IMG/VR virus record: IMGVR_UViG_3300017760_000148
Location: 1-20,219 of that record
Reading direction: 5' to 3' (one strand)
DNA from: a virus
Length of the DNA: 20,219 bases
Numbering within the stretch: position 1 is the first letter of the stretch; every line of letters starts with the position of its first letter. The notes below the pieces were generated by a model that saw nothing but the letters and a program-made list of their open reading frames with translations, was not told the DNA's origin and ran no database searches. The position numbers were made by a program, and so were the translations under genes. This document shows, piece after piece, positions 1 through 5,824 of this stretch.

Positions 1-569
1 AGATCATACGTTAGCCGTGCGTCGTATTCCGCATACTCACCTACATGCATTGATGGTAACTTGTACATCTCTTTCTTTGGATCAACACCAAACTCTTTTG
101 CTGCTTTATATAATAAATCTTCGTTCTTTGTTTCACCTAGTTTTTCTTTTGCCAAACTGTTTAACGTAAATGAGTATCTATTCTCATCTATCAATGCACT
201 TGAGATCATCGTGTCATGTACTTTACCGTTGACCGTTATCCCTAGACTTCTTAACCATCCTAAATCGTACGACGCATTATGAAAAATTTTATCACAATCA
301 AGTTTTGCTACACTCTTAAACCAGTCTAACACCTTCTTTTTATTGAGGTTTCCGCCTCCATGAGCTATTGGATAATACCCCTGCCAATCAGCAGTTGCTA
401 CAGCTATACCGGTTACATAACCATCACCCGTTGCCCAACCAGAACCGTGAGTTGTTAAATTTCTATCACACGTTTCTAAGTCAATCGCGATTAATTTTTC
501 ATTAGACAAGTCAGGATAATAATCTTTCGGTGTCCATTCAGTTGGTGCGTTGTATACAAACTTATTCAT
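1..569 (-). CDS. Family A DNA polymerase, N-terminal 3'-5' exonuclease part (partial, runs off left edge)
   Basis: The first 189 residues of a leftward gene are present and the rest lies beyond base 1. All three proofreading-exonuclease motifs are visible: ExoI AIDLETCD (Asp30, Glu32), ExoII FHNASYDLGWL (Asn98, Asp102) and ExoIII YAEYD (Tyr179, Asp183), with a further acidic HDT at Asp119. These are the DEDD metal-binding residues and the Tyr-containing third motif of the DnaQ-like domain of family A phage polymerases. The predicted role is proofreading, with the polymerase palm domain expected in the missing part. The start is the ATG at 569-567, which overlaps the end of the DUF3310 gene by 8 bp (ATGAATAA), suggesting translational coupling. 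No strong Shine-Dalgarno is seen, only a purine-rich GAAAGAAGAA. A free-standing exonuclease cannot be excluded because the polymerase domain is not seen, but gene order with primase and helicase favours a polymerase. Confidence 0.85.
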   Translation of the reverse strand, partial: MNKFVYNAPTEWTPKDYYPDLSNEKLIAIDLETCDRNLTTHGSGWATGDGYVTGIAVATADWQGYYPIAHGGGNLNKKKVLDWFKSVAKLDCDKIFHNASYDLGWLRSLGITVNGKVHDTMISSALIDENRYSFTLNSLAKEKLGETKNEDLLYKAAKEFGVDPKKEMYKLPSMHVGEYAEYDARLTYD

Positions 570-774
570 ATTCTTCTTTCAGTTTGTTAATGTACCATAT
601 TGCTTTGTCCAAGTCTTCTATAACTTTCCCTTTATGTTGATGTCTCCATAAATATTTTATAGCGTTACCTTGTAAATAAAATTTAAAACTATCTCCAAGT
701 GCAGACTTAATCGCATCAATACATTCTATATCCCCTTGTTTGTAGTGTGGTGGATGATTTACATTGTCAGTCAT
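562..774 (-). CDS. DUF3310-family phage protein (possible nucleotide kinase-like)
   Basis: A 70-residue protein with the DUF3310 pattern along nearly its full length: NHPPHY near the N terminus (residues 6-11), then GDIECIDAI (14-22), YLWRHQHKG in the middle (41-49) and EDLDKAIWYI near the C terminus (53-62). Proteins of this family occur next to replication genes in many phages. Some annotations equate the domain with the nucleotide-kinase protein gp1.7 of T7, but I see no classical Walker A motif here, so any kinase activity is inference. It sits in the replication operon, overlapping the 56-aa CxxC protein upstream by 8 bp and the polymerase downstream by 8 bp, so all three are probably co-translated. 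The start at 774 has only a weak A/G-rich leader. Family assignment is confident; function is not. Confidence 0.8.
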   Translation of the reverse strand: MTDNVNHPPHYKQGDIECIDAIKSALGDSFKFYLQGNAIKYLWRHQHKGKVIEDLDKAIWYINKLKEEYE

Positions 775-937
775 TATTTTTTCTTTCTACATTTACATGA
801 TAAACTATTACTACAGCCGTACAATTTGGACACGATAAGTTTGTTACAACCATGTGTTCTTCTTCTTCGTTATCTTCCCACTCAGTGTCGTGGTCACCGC
901 CCCATATCAATTCGTGATCACAACTCCAACATTTCAT
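767..937 (-). CDS. 56-aa CxxC/CxxC mini-protein (putative zinc ribbon)
   Basis: A short leftward reading frame of 56 codons from ATG 937-935 to TGA 769-767. It opens MKCWSCDHELIWGG and carries a second pair, CPNC, at residues 36-39, giving CxxC (Cys3, Cys6), a spacer of 29 residues, then CxxC, the layout of a zinc ribbon. The middle is strongly acidic (an EDNEEEE run) and the C terminus basic. Reality is supported by its fit into the operon: it starts inside the helicase stop codon (ATGA, 934-937) and ends 8 bp inside the DUF3310 start. Without it there would be a 159-bp hole in a gapless gene series. Similar tiny four-cysteine proteins are common in phage replication operons, where they may bind DNA or a partner protein; no specific role can be read here. 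Confidence 0.8.
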   Translation of the reverse strand: MKCWSCDHELIWGGDHDTEWEDNEEEEHMVVTNLSCPNCTAVVIVYHVNVERKNND

Positions 938-2433
938 AACGCAAACCTAAAGTGCATATTTGTTTGCGGTAATAATACATGCAGTTCGTCCTTTGCTCTT
1001 GTAGCGCCAACATAAAATACTCTTTGTTCATCGTCGGAGTCTTTCTGGTACGCGTTGTATGTTTTTAAATTCATATCTGTCGCAAGTAATACATTATCAG
1101 ATTCGCCACCTTTTGCACCATGAATTGTAGATATTTTTATGCGAGGTTTCTTAGTTATATCTTCTTCTCCAAGACCAAGACGTAAAAGATATGCTCTATC
1201 TTTAAGATTAATTTTGTCTAATGCTTGATGCCATTCACCAACACTGAAAGGACCTAGTAATACTTTCAAAGTATCCATATCGTATAAATGACTATCATTC
1301 ATTATATCTATTTTATCATTCGTTCCTTCTGCGACTTTCTTATAATAAAATATTTTCTTAATTGTTTTTTTGTCTACTGGATTACCTTCAACTAATTCGT
1401 TCCAACCTATAACTGCTTCAAACATTCTTTGAGGTATAGGTCTTACATTCTTTTTATATTCTTGTTTCTCATACCATAAACCTTGGTTACGGCAGGCCTC
1501 CTCTAGTTTACTTAATATAAATTTATCTCTTCCAAGTATTAACCAGTTGCCAATAGAAAGATCAACACTTTCAATGGTTTGGTGATACTTTAGTAAACCC
1601 TCTTCTTCTCTTGGTTCCCATTCTTTTTCAATTCTGTTTTTAGTTATACTAATTATACCATCAGCAAATTCCTGTATTTGTTTTTTAACTCTATAGGATT
1701 GAGGAAGTGTTATTTCTGTAGCAGGATATTCTATAAATCTTTCAACGTCTGCGCCCAACCATCTGTAGATTGCTTGATCGTCATCACCTGCGAGATAAAG
1801 TTTACCTGCTGTTGATGCAAAATGTTCTACCATAGACCATTGCAAAGGAGTCAAGTCTTGCGCTTCGTCTATAAAAACTACATCAAGTTGAGGTAATAAG
1901 TTTTCATTAACTGCCTCGTAACACATATCAGAATAATCAATGTAACCGTTGACCTCTTTGTATTGATCGTATGCTTGAGAAAAATATTCTAAGAACTTCC
2001 ATTCCACAACAGATGAGTCAACATACTTTTTGTAATGCTCTTGTAGTGGTATACCTCTTGCTCTAGCTAGGTTGTGATGAGTTAAGTATATATTGTCAGA
2101 TAAACCTGTTTCTTTATCTACAGAAAGTTTTGCTTTCAACCCTATCTTATCGCCAAAAGATTTGTACTGCACTTTACCCATGACAGCACGTCCTTCTAAA
2201 TTTATAGAATGATAACCACAAGAATGTAACGTAGAAAACCATTTGAAACTTTTTGCTTCAAGATCAAACTTTTCCATGGCTCTGTCTCTTGCTTCGTGTG
2301 CTGCTTTTCTAGTAAAAGAAAAATAACCTATCTTATCAATGTCATTTTTCTCCATCTCTTCTTCCACATAATTTAAAAGAGTTGTGGTCTTGCCTGTTCC
2401 TGGAGGCCCTAATAGTTTAATAACTTCAGCCAT
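934..2433 (-). CDS. UvrD/Rep-like superfamily 1A DNA helicase
   Basis: A 499-residue SF1 helicase with the full motif set in order: Walker A GPPGTGKT (9-16), motif Ia FSFTRKAAHEA (38-48), Walker B FIDEAQD (187-193), motif III LAGDDDQAIYRWLGA (214-228), motif IV LPQSYR (243-248), motif V ISTIHGAKGGE (434-444) and motif VI VFYVGATRAKDEL (472-484). It should be an ATP-driven 3'-5' ssDNA translocase acting in phage replication or recombination. At about 500 residues it is shorter than cellular UvrD or Rep (roughly 670-720), consistent with reduced 1B/2B subdomains. It lies directly downstream of the primase with a 1-bp TAATG junction, and a GAGG sits 5 bases before its ATG. No nuclease domain is visible. 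Helicase identity is certain; the biological step is inferred from context. Confidence 0.95.
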   Translation of the reverse strand: MAEVIKLLGPPGTGKTTTLLNYVEEEMEKNDIDKIGYFSFTRKAAHEARDRAMEKFDLEAKSFKWFSTLHSCGYHSINLEGRAVMGKVQYKSFGDKIGLKAKLSVDKETGLSDNIYLTHHNLARARGIPLQEHYKKYVDSSVVEWKFLEYFSQAYDQYKEVNGYIDYSDMCYEAVNENLLPQLDVVFIDEAQDLTPLQWSMVEHFASTAGKLYLAGDDDQAIYRWLGADVERFIEYPATEITLPQSYRVKKQIQEFADGIISITKNRIEKEWEPREEEGLLKYHQTIESVDLSIGNWLILGRDKFILSKLEEACRNQGLWYEKQEYKKNVRPIPQRMFEAVIGWNELVEGNPVDKKTIKKIFYYKKVAEGTNDKIDIMNDSHLYDMDTLKVLLGPFSVGEWHQALDKINLKDRAYLLRLGLGEEDITKKPRIKISTIHGAKGGESDNVLLATDMNLKTYNAYQKDSDDEQRVFYVGATRAKDELHVLLPQTNMHFRFAL

Positions 2434-3980
2434 TACGCCTCATACTCTTTCTTGTCTTTCATGTCGGGTATAACTGTTTCAATGTCCTCCATCTCGTCAA
2501 CAAATTCTGGAATGGTCCACACCTTTATAATTTTATCTTTGTCCCCAAAAGAATTCATTCGTAAACTTATCTTCTCACCTTTTACTTTATCTTTTAAAAC
2601 AAAAGTTATCTTAGTCCTGTTGAATGCATTGAACTTTTTCTTTTGCAAAAAGTCTTCCAAATCTTTTAGTAAAAAATGATGTTTACGATTAGTATTAGCT
2701 TCTCTATTTAACCATGGTTTACCTAAACTAATTTCTTCTTTAGTTTCTGCCGCACCTTTGTTTGTGCACCATTCTTTTAGATAGTCTATAAATATCTCCG
2801 TATTACTCGTGCCTGTTATACCAGGGCTATCGGTTGATTCACCGAGTAACGCATTGATTTTCTCTGCCCAACGTGGAGCAGGTATGGTTCCTGGCATAAT
2901 CTTTAACTGTTCAATACACGCTTTTTGAAAACGTGTTTGTAATTGAAGATCATCCGTTGTAAGCTCTAAGGTTGTGCCTCCATCTAAAGTCATAAACCAT
3001 ATAGGAGGTTCCACTCCAAATCGTTCTAGACCGGCAGGAGTAATCTCAAGATCAACTTTACCTTTACCATATTTACGTTTGTAACATTCTTTCTTATTGC
3101 AGTTAGATGCTAGAGGTTCTTTGCTACAACCATAGTCGTATTCTTTTTTAGTTATAGAATTAACTATAATATCAATTTCTTTTTCGTCTAATGGTGGATC
3201 ACATATATCTTCGTTGACCGTTAACAGTTTTAATTTAATCTTTTTCTCACCAGACTTTTGATAATAAACAGCTATGTTTGTCATTGTCTCATTACGACCA
3301 CCTTCAGGTATACCGTTTGAATGTAATGTATTTAAACATGGTGGACCACCCACAAAAAAATCTTCTAGTTTTAAATACTCTTTATCTGCTGCCTCTTGCG
3401 CATAAATATCATACAACGTGTAAAACTGTTCTATACTACAAGGATTACCATCGTCATCTAAAGCATATCTTTGACTATCTTCAGAATTAAAGTACGGAAG
3501 GTTTAGATAGTTTCCTGTTTGTCCCCTATCTAATAACAACTTAGTTTGTTTTGGAAATATCTCCGATCCCGCACAACCCAAAAAAGAAGCAAACTCCTTT
3601 AACTTGGACTGCACGAGACCAGCTTTCACAGGGACAGTGAAAAACATAAAGACATGAGCTCCGCCACTCTTTGATCTAAACACAATCAAAGGTAGCCCAT
3701 GCTTTCTAATCTTTTTAATTAACTCAATATGACTAAAACCATTGTAAATATCAATGTCAATACATCCCCACCTACAAGAATTGTTTTCATCAATTGGTAT
3801 AATTCCTAAACTTGTTTTGCCACTTAAATGATCTTCCCACAAATGTTCGGGCAGACCTTCGGGCTCTCTAATAATTTGATTTTTACCTTGCAGTTTACCT
3901 GCATCGTTTTTATCTTCAGGTATAAATTTACCATAGGCAATATTCAACCCACTAAATATCTCTATAAATTTGTCTTTCAT
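2433..3980 (-). CDS. Archaeo-eukaryotic-type primase (AEP) with PriCT-like and cysteine region
   Basis: A 515-residue primase or primase-polymerase. The AEP core spans about residues 50-200: motif I CIDIDIY with metal-binding Asp75 and Asp77, motif II SKSGGAHVF with His109, then EIFPKQ (140-145) and YLNLPYF (158-164). The core resembles the primase of TOTE-type systems and phage relatives. A PriCT-like helical region follows (about 212-280, including IPEGGRNETMTNIA). Cys215, Cys285, Cys294 and Cys299 form a C-x69-C-x8-C-x4-C set that could hold a metal or Fe-S cluster. The C-terminal 200 residues (NREANTNRKHHFLLKDLEDF and after) look like a small DNA-binding or regulatory region I cannot assign. 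It should make primers for the downstream polymerase. The start at 3980 has AGAGGG 5 bases upstream. It is the first gene after the terminator at 3996-4020, and its stop overlaps the helicase start. Confidence 0.85.
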   Translation of the reverse strand: MKDKFIEIFSGLNIAYGKFIPEDKNDAGKLQGKNQIIREPEGLPEHLWEDHLSGKTSLGIIPIDENNSCRWGCIDIDIYNGFSHIELIKKIRKHGLPLIVFRSKSGGAHVFMFFTVPVKAGLVQSKLKEFASFLGCAGSEIFPKQTKLLLDRGQTGNYLNLPYFNSEDSQRYALDDDGNPCSIEQFYTLYDIYAQEAADKEYLKLEDFFVGGPPCLNTLHSNGIPEGGRNETMTNIAVYYQKSGEKKIKLKLLTVNEDICDPPLDEKEIDIIVNSITKKEYDYGCSKEPLASNCNKKECYKRKYGKGKVDLEITPAGLERFGVEPPIWFMTLDGGTTLELTTDDLQLQTRFQKACIEQLKIMPGTIPAPRWAEKINALLGESTDSPGITGTSNTEIFIDYLKEWCTNKGAAETKEEISLGKPWLNREANTNRKHHFLLKDLEDFLQKKKFNAFNRTKITFVLKDKVKGEKISLRMNSFGDKDKIIKVWTIPEFVDEMEDIETVIPDMKDKKEYEA

Positions 3981-3995
3981 TGTGTCCCTCTATGT

Positions 3996-4020
3996 AAAAA
4001 GGGCGGCTTGCGCCGCCCTT
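3996..4020 (-). terminator. Rho-independent terminator on the minus strand, between the 259-aa gene and the primase
   Basis: A perfect 9-bp stem (AAGGGCGGC at 3999-4007 pairing with GCCGCCCTT at 4012-4020) encloses a 4-base loop. Read leftwards the loop is GCAA, a GNRA-type tetraloop, and the hairpin is followed by five T residues (4000-3996). It begins 4 bp after the stop of the 259-aa gene and ends 15 bp before the primase start. The arms are extremely GC-rich within an AT-rich genome. On the plus strand the trailing sequence lacks a T run, so it should act leftwards only. Confidence 0.85.
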
Positions 4021-4024
4021 AATA

Positions 4025-4804
4025 TTAGTATGAATTAGAAGTCGCTGCTTGCGCTTCTTCTTCATGTGACACCTTAACAGTATCTTTACCCACTGCTTGT
4101 GAGAAAGATTTAGCTGCTTCGTAAATGCCTTTATCACTAACGGGACCAATCTTTTGAATGTCCCACCCAAACCAAGTCCCTTTTGAATTGGACTGTGGCA
4201 CAGTTCTTAGCTTGTAAGTATGACTGTAAGACGGCGGTGTAAAAGGTCCGTTCTTACCTTGCATCTTCAAACCAAGCATCATGGAGTTCCACTTACGTGA
4301 AACTTTTCTTTGCGTAGCTTTCATAGTAATAAGCGCTTGCTCGTAACCATTTTCACTAACCACTAAGACATAATGATTTGCAGTCTCGTCGATGACGTTA
4401 CCATTAGCCATTCTGTTTTGATAGTTAGAATCACGAGGTGCTTGACTGATATCAAAATCAGCTCCATGTATTGCTACGGGTGCACCGCTGCCTTTACCGC
4501 GCTCGCCCCACTCTATAAACTCACGTTTATAATGGCAAGGTATAATGTCTATACCTTGTTCTCCGTCATACAAACTACCAGACACAGTATTGTAAATCAT
4601 GCCCGGCTCTGAACCTTCAACATAATTATTACTTGTCTTGTTGCATTGAGGAGAGAGTTGACTCAACACTTTCAAAAATGGAAGTGCTAAATCGTCTGTG
4701 GAACTTACGTTCTCAAGACCGCTCTGTGTTTCTGCGTCGGCCATAAACATATTTGTGTCTACTGACGCTATTTCGTTTTTCGTTGTTTTTGCTACTTTAT
4801 TCAT
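4025..4804 (-). CDS. Conserved phage replication-module protein, possible ssDNA-binding protein
   Basis: A 259-residue protein of a type often seen in phage replication operons. It has a flexible N terminus (1-38), then LALPFLKVLSQLSPQC (39-54), YVEGSEPGMIYNTVSGSLYDG (61-81), GIDIIPCHYKREFIEWGER (84-102), a middle region with NHYVLVVSENGYEQALITM (143-161), and a C-terminal part with KWNSMMLGLKM (171-181) and GTWFGWDI (209-216). The pattern suggests a single beta-rich (OB-like) domain, and the acidic C-terminal stretch HEEEAQAA would fit a ssDNA-binding protein tail. I do not see a decisive motif, so the function is inference. It follows the 194-aa gene with a 2-bp gap; the leader has AAGGA about 10 bases before the ATG. 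The terminator just after its stop may make this the most abundant product of the operon, as expected for a stoichiometric DNA-binding protein. Confidence 0.65.
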   Translation of the reverse strand: MNKVAKTTKNEIASVDTNMFMADAETQSGLENVSSTDDLALPFLKVLSQLSPQCNKTSNNYVEGSEPGMIYNTVSGSLYDGEQGIDIIPCHYKREFIEWGERGKGSGAPVAIHGADFDISQAPRDSNYQNRMANGNVIDETANHYVLVVSENGYEQALITMKATQRKVSRKWNSMMLGLKMQGKNGPFTPPSYSHTYKLRTVPQSNSKGTWFGWDIQKIGPVSDKGIYEAAKSFSQAVGKDTVKVSHEEEAQAATSNSY

Positions 4805-4806
4805 TG

Positions 4807-5391
4807 TTATTTTTTCCTTGTAACTTTTGCTTGCCTACCAACAAACGTTTTAAAAATATCCTCGGGTGGTAGTTCTGCACCTTTTTCGTGCAGTTCCCGA
4901 AGAGTTGCTTTCAGAGTCATGGGTTCAACTTTTAAATCTTGTTGAACCTCATACCCATTGGCGGTGGCTAACTTGGAAAATTCCAATGCCTTTCCGTCTT
5001 CGTTACGACCGAACCTAGCTGATATTTCATTCTTTATAATATCCCCTAGGTTATTGTCACGAAGCCATTGATATGCCGTTGCCCGTTCATCGGGATCCTT
5101 TGGCACACTAATTCCGTAAAAATTCTTTATTTCTATGGCACTTCCATCATTTAATTTAAGTTGTGTCAAGTTCTTTTCTCGCATCAGACCAGGTATTTTT
5201 TCATTCCTGACACTTAACATTTCTTCTTTTATGTGTTTCAATTGATTCTCGAGGGTGGATGCTTCGTTCTCAAGATCGACCAATCTTTGACAACAATCCG
5301 CGATGCTCAGGAGACCAGAGTCATTCACTCTCTCCAATTGATCAGTTTCAAAGTCTATTGTATCACCGTTATAATCGATTTCATTCATCAT
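4807..5391 (-). CDS. Conserved phage protein of unknown function, coiled-coil N-terminal half
   Basis: A 194-residue protein. Residues 28-66 form a probable coiled coil (heptad-like run LVDLENEASTLENQLKHIKE), followed by IPGLMREKNLTQLKLNDGS (66-84) and a beta segment AIEIKNFYGISVPK (85-98). An alpha/beta part with YQWLRDNNLGDIIKNEIS (107-124) comes next, then a basic end RQAKVTRKK. I recognise the overall pattern from phage genomes, always beside replication genes, but know of no assigned activity; an architectural or DNA-metabolism role is only a guess. Two adjacent ATGs (5391 and 5388) could serve; GGAG seven bases upstream favours the first. It overlaps the upstream gene by 11 bp (5381-5391) and is followed two bases later by the 259-aa gene. 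Confidence 0.75.
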   Translation of the reverse strand: MMNEIDYNGDTIDFETDQLERVNDSGLLSIADCCQRLVDLENEASTLENQLKHIKEEMLSVRNEKIPGLMREKNLTQLKLNDGSAIEIKNFYGISVPKDPDERATAYQWLRDNNLGDIIKNEISARFGRNEDGKALEFSKLATANGYEVQQDLKVEPMTLKATLRELHEKGAELPPEDIFKTFVGRQAKVTRKK

Positions 5392-5731
5392 CTTCTTTCT
5401 CCTTGTTGTAAAGGTCTATCGATAATGGATAATACTTACTAGCTTTACGATCCCATTTTAATAATTTTACTCTACCAAAATTTAAGTCACTTGCTACTAA
5501 ACACGATATAGCAATTAACCCTGGGTCTCCAGCAGCTATCAAGTAGTCCTCATCACTAAAACCTTTAAGTTTCTTTCTTAACGAGTTTATGGCTGCACCC
5601 GAACTTTTCATTAACTGAGCAAACTCAGAAAATAAAAATTTTACTTCACCGTATGGCAATGCTTCTAACACGTCATATTTAGGAATGCCGTCGGCAGTCC
5701 CTCTCGGTTCTTGTATACAGTATACAGTCAT
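5381..5731 (-). CDS. Conserved small phage protein of unknown function, first gene of the leftward operon
   Basis: A 116-residue soluble protein with no signal peptide or membrane segment. The most distinctive stretch is GDPGLIAISCLVASDLNFGRVKLLKWDRKASKYYPL (residues 68-103), a Gly/Pro-led helix followed by a KWDR-type beta segment that I recall from other phage replication modules. It ends in a very acidic tail, KEKEDDE. It is the promoter-proximal gene of the leftward operon: its ATG (5731-5729) is about 11 bp from the predicted transcription start of the leftward promoter. That leaves almost no 5' leader, and no Shine-Dalgarno is obvious (AAGAAAGTAATT). Its codons 2-7 contain the 15-bp inverted repeat at 5712-5726. 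Function unknown. Confidence 0.7.
   Translation of the reverse strand: MTVYCIQEPRGTADGIPKYDVLEALPYGEVKFLFSEFAQLMKSSGAAINSLRKKLKGFSDEDYLIAAGDPGLIAISCLVASDLNFGRVKLLKWDRKASKYYPLSIDLYNKEKEDDE
5712..5726. promoter_or_regulatory. 15-bp inverted repeat, candidate operator
   Basis: TGTATAC-A-GTATACA is a perfect 7-bp inverted repeat around one central base. It lies about 16-30 bp downstream of the predicted leftward transcription start and about 15 bp upstream of the rightward -35 box, so a bound dimeric regulator could affect both promoters. It also encodes codons 2-7 of the 116-aa protein. Operator function is inference; no repressor gene is seen in the window. Confidence 0.4.
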
Positions 5732-5741
5732 AATTACTTTC

Positions 5742-5772
5742 TTGACAAATTATATAGCATGTATTATATAAT
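5742..5772 (+). promoter_or_regulatory. Sigma70-like promoter for the SNF2 helicase gene
   Basis: A perfect -35 box TTGACA (5742-5747) is followed after 17 bp by TATATA (5765-5770), or after 19 bp by a perfect TATAAT (5767-5772). It is the only non-coding stretch upstream of the only rightward gene, which begins about 50 bp further on. The flanking DNA is highly AT-rich, as expected for a strong promoter. Confidence 0.7.
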
Positions 5773-5779
5773 AAATCAA
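5749..5779 (-). promoter_or_regulatory. Sigma70-like promoter for the leftward replication operon
   Basis: Read leftwards, TTGATT (5779-5774) is followed after 17 bp by TATATA (5756-5751), or after 19 bp by a perfect TATAAT (5754-5749). The boxes interleave with the rightward promoter, so the two polymerase footprints would overlap almost completely and the promoters should exclude one another. The predicted start near 5742 gives a leader of only about 11 bases before the ATG at 5731. Confidence 0.6.
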
Positions 5780-5813
5780 GAAAGAAAACTAATTAATTTT
5801 ATAAAGAAAGAAT

Positions 5814-5824
5814 TGGGAGGAGGG
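5814..5824 (+). promoter_or_regulatory. Ribosome binding site setting the start of the SNF2 helicase gene
   Basis: TTGGGAGGAGGG directly precedes ATG 5825 and carries two overlapping Shine-Dalgarno cores. The GGAGG nearer the 5' end leaves 4 bases to ATG 5825; the second core would suit the in-frame ATG at 5837. The reading frame is open back to 5711, but those upstream codons lie inside the promoter and the divergent gene, so they are not translated in this view. Confidence 0.75.

Noticed and set aside
61-282. A 73-codon plus-strand frame opposite the DNA polymerase exonuclease domain
   Set aside because: It is antisense to a frame with all three exonuclease motifs; its Phe/Ser-rich sequence is typical of a reverse-complement shadow.
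3952-4170. A 72-codon minus-strand frame running through the terminator
   Set aside because: It overlaps the end of the 259-aa gene in another frame and reads through the hairpin. Its sequence is low-complexity and basic, typical of a shadow frame.
5711-5824. N-terminal extension of the SNF2 helicase to the ATG at 5711
   Set aside because: The extension would lie over the promoter region and the start of the divergent gene. It encodes no family-like sequence, and a strong ribosome site precedes the ATG at 5825.
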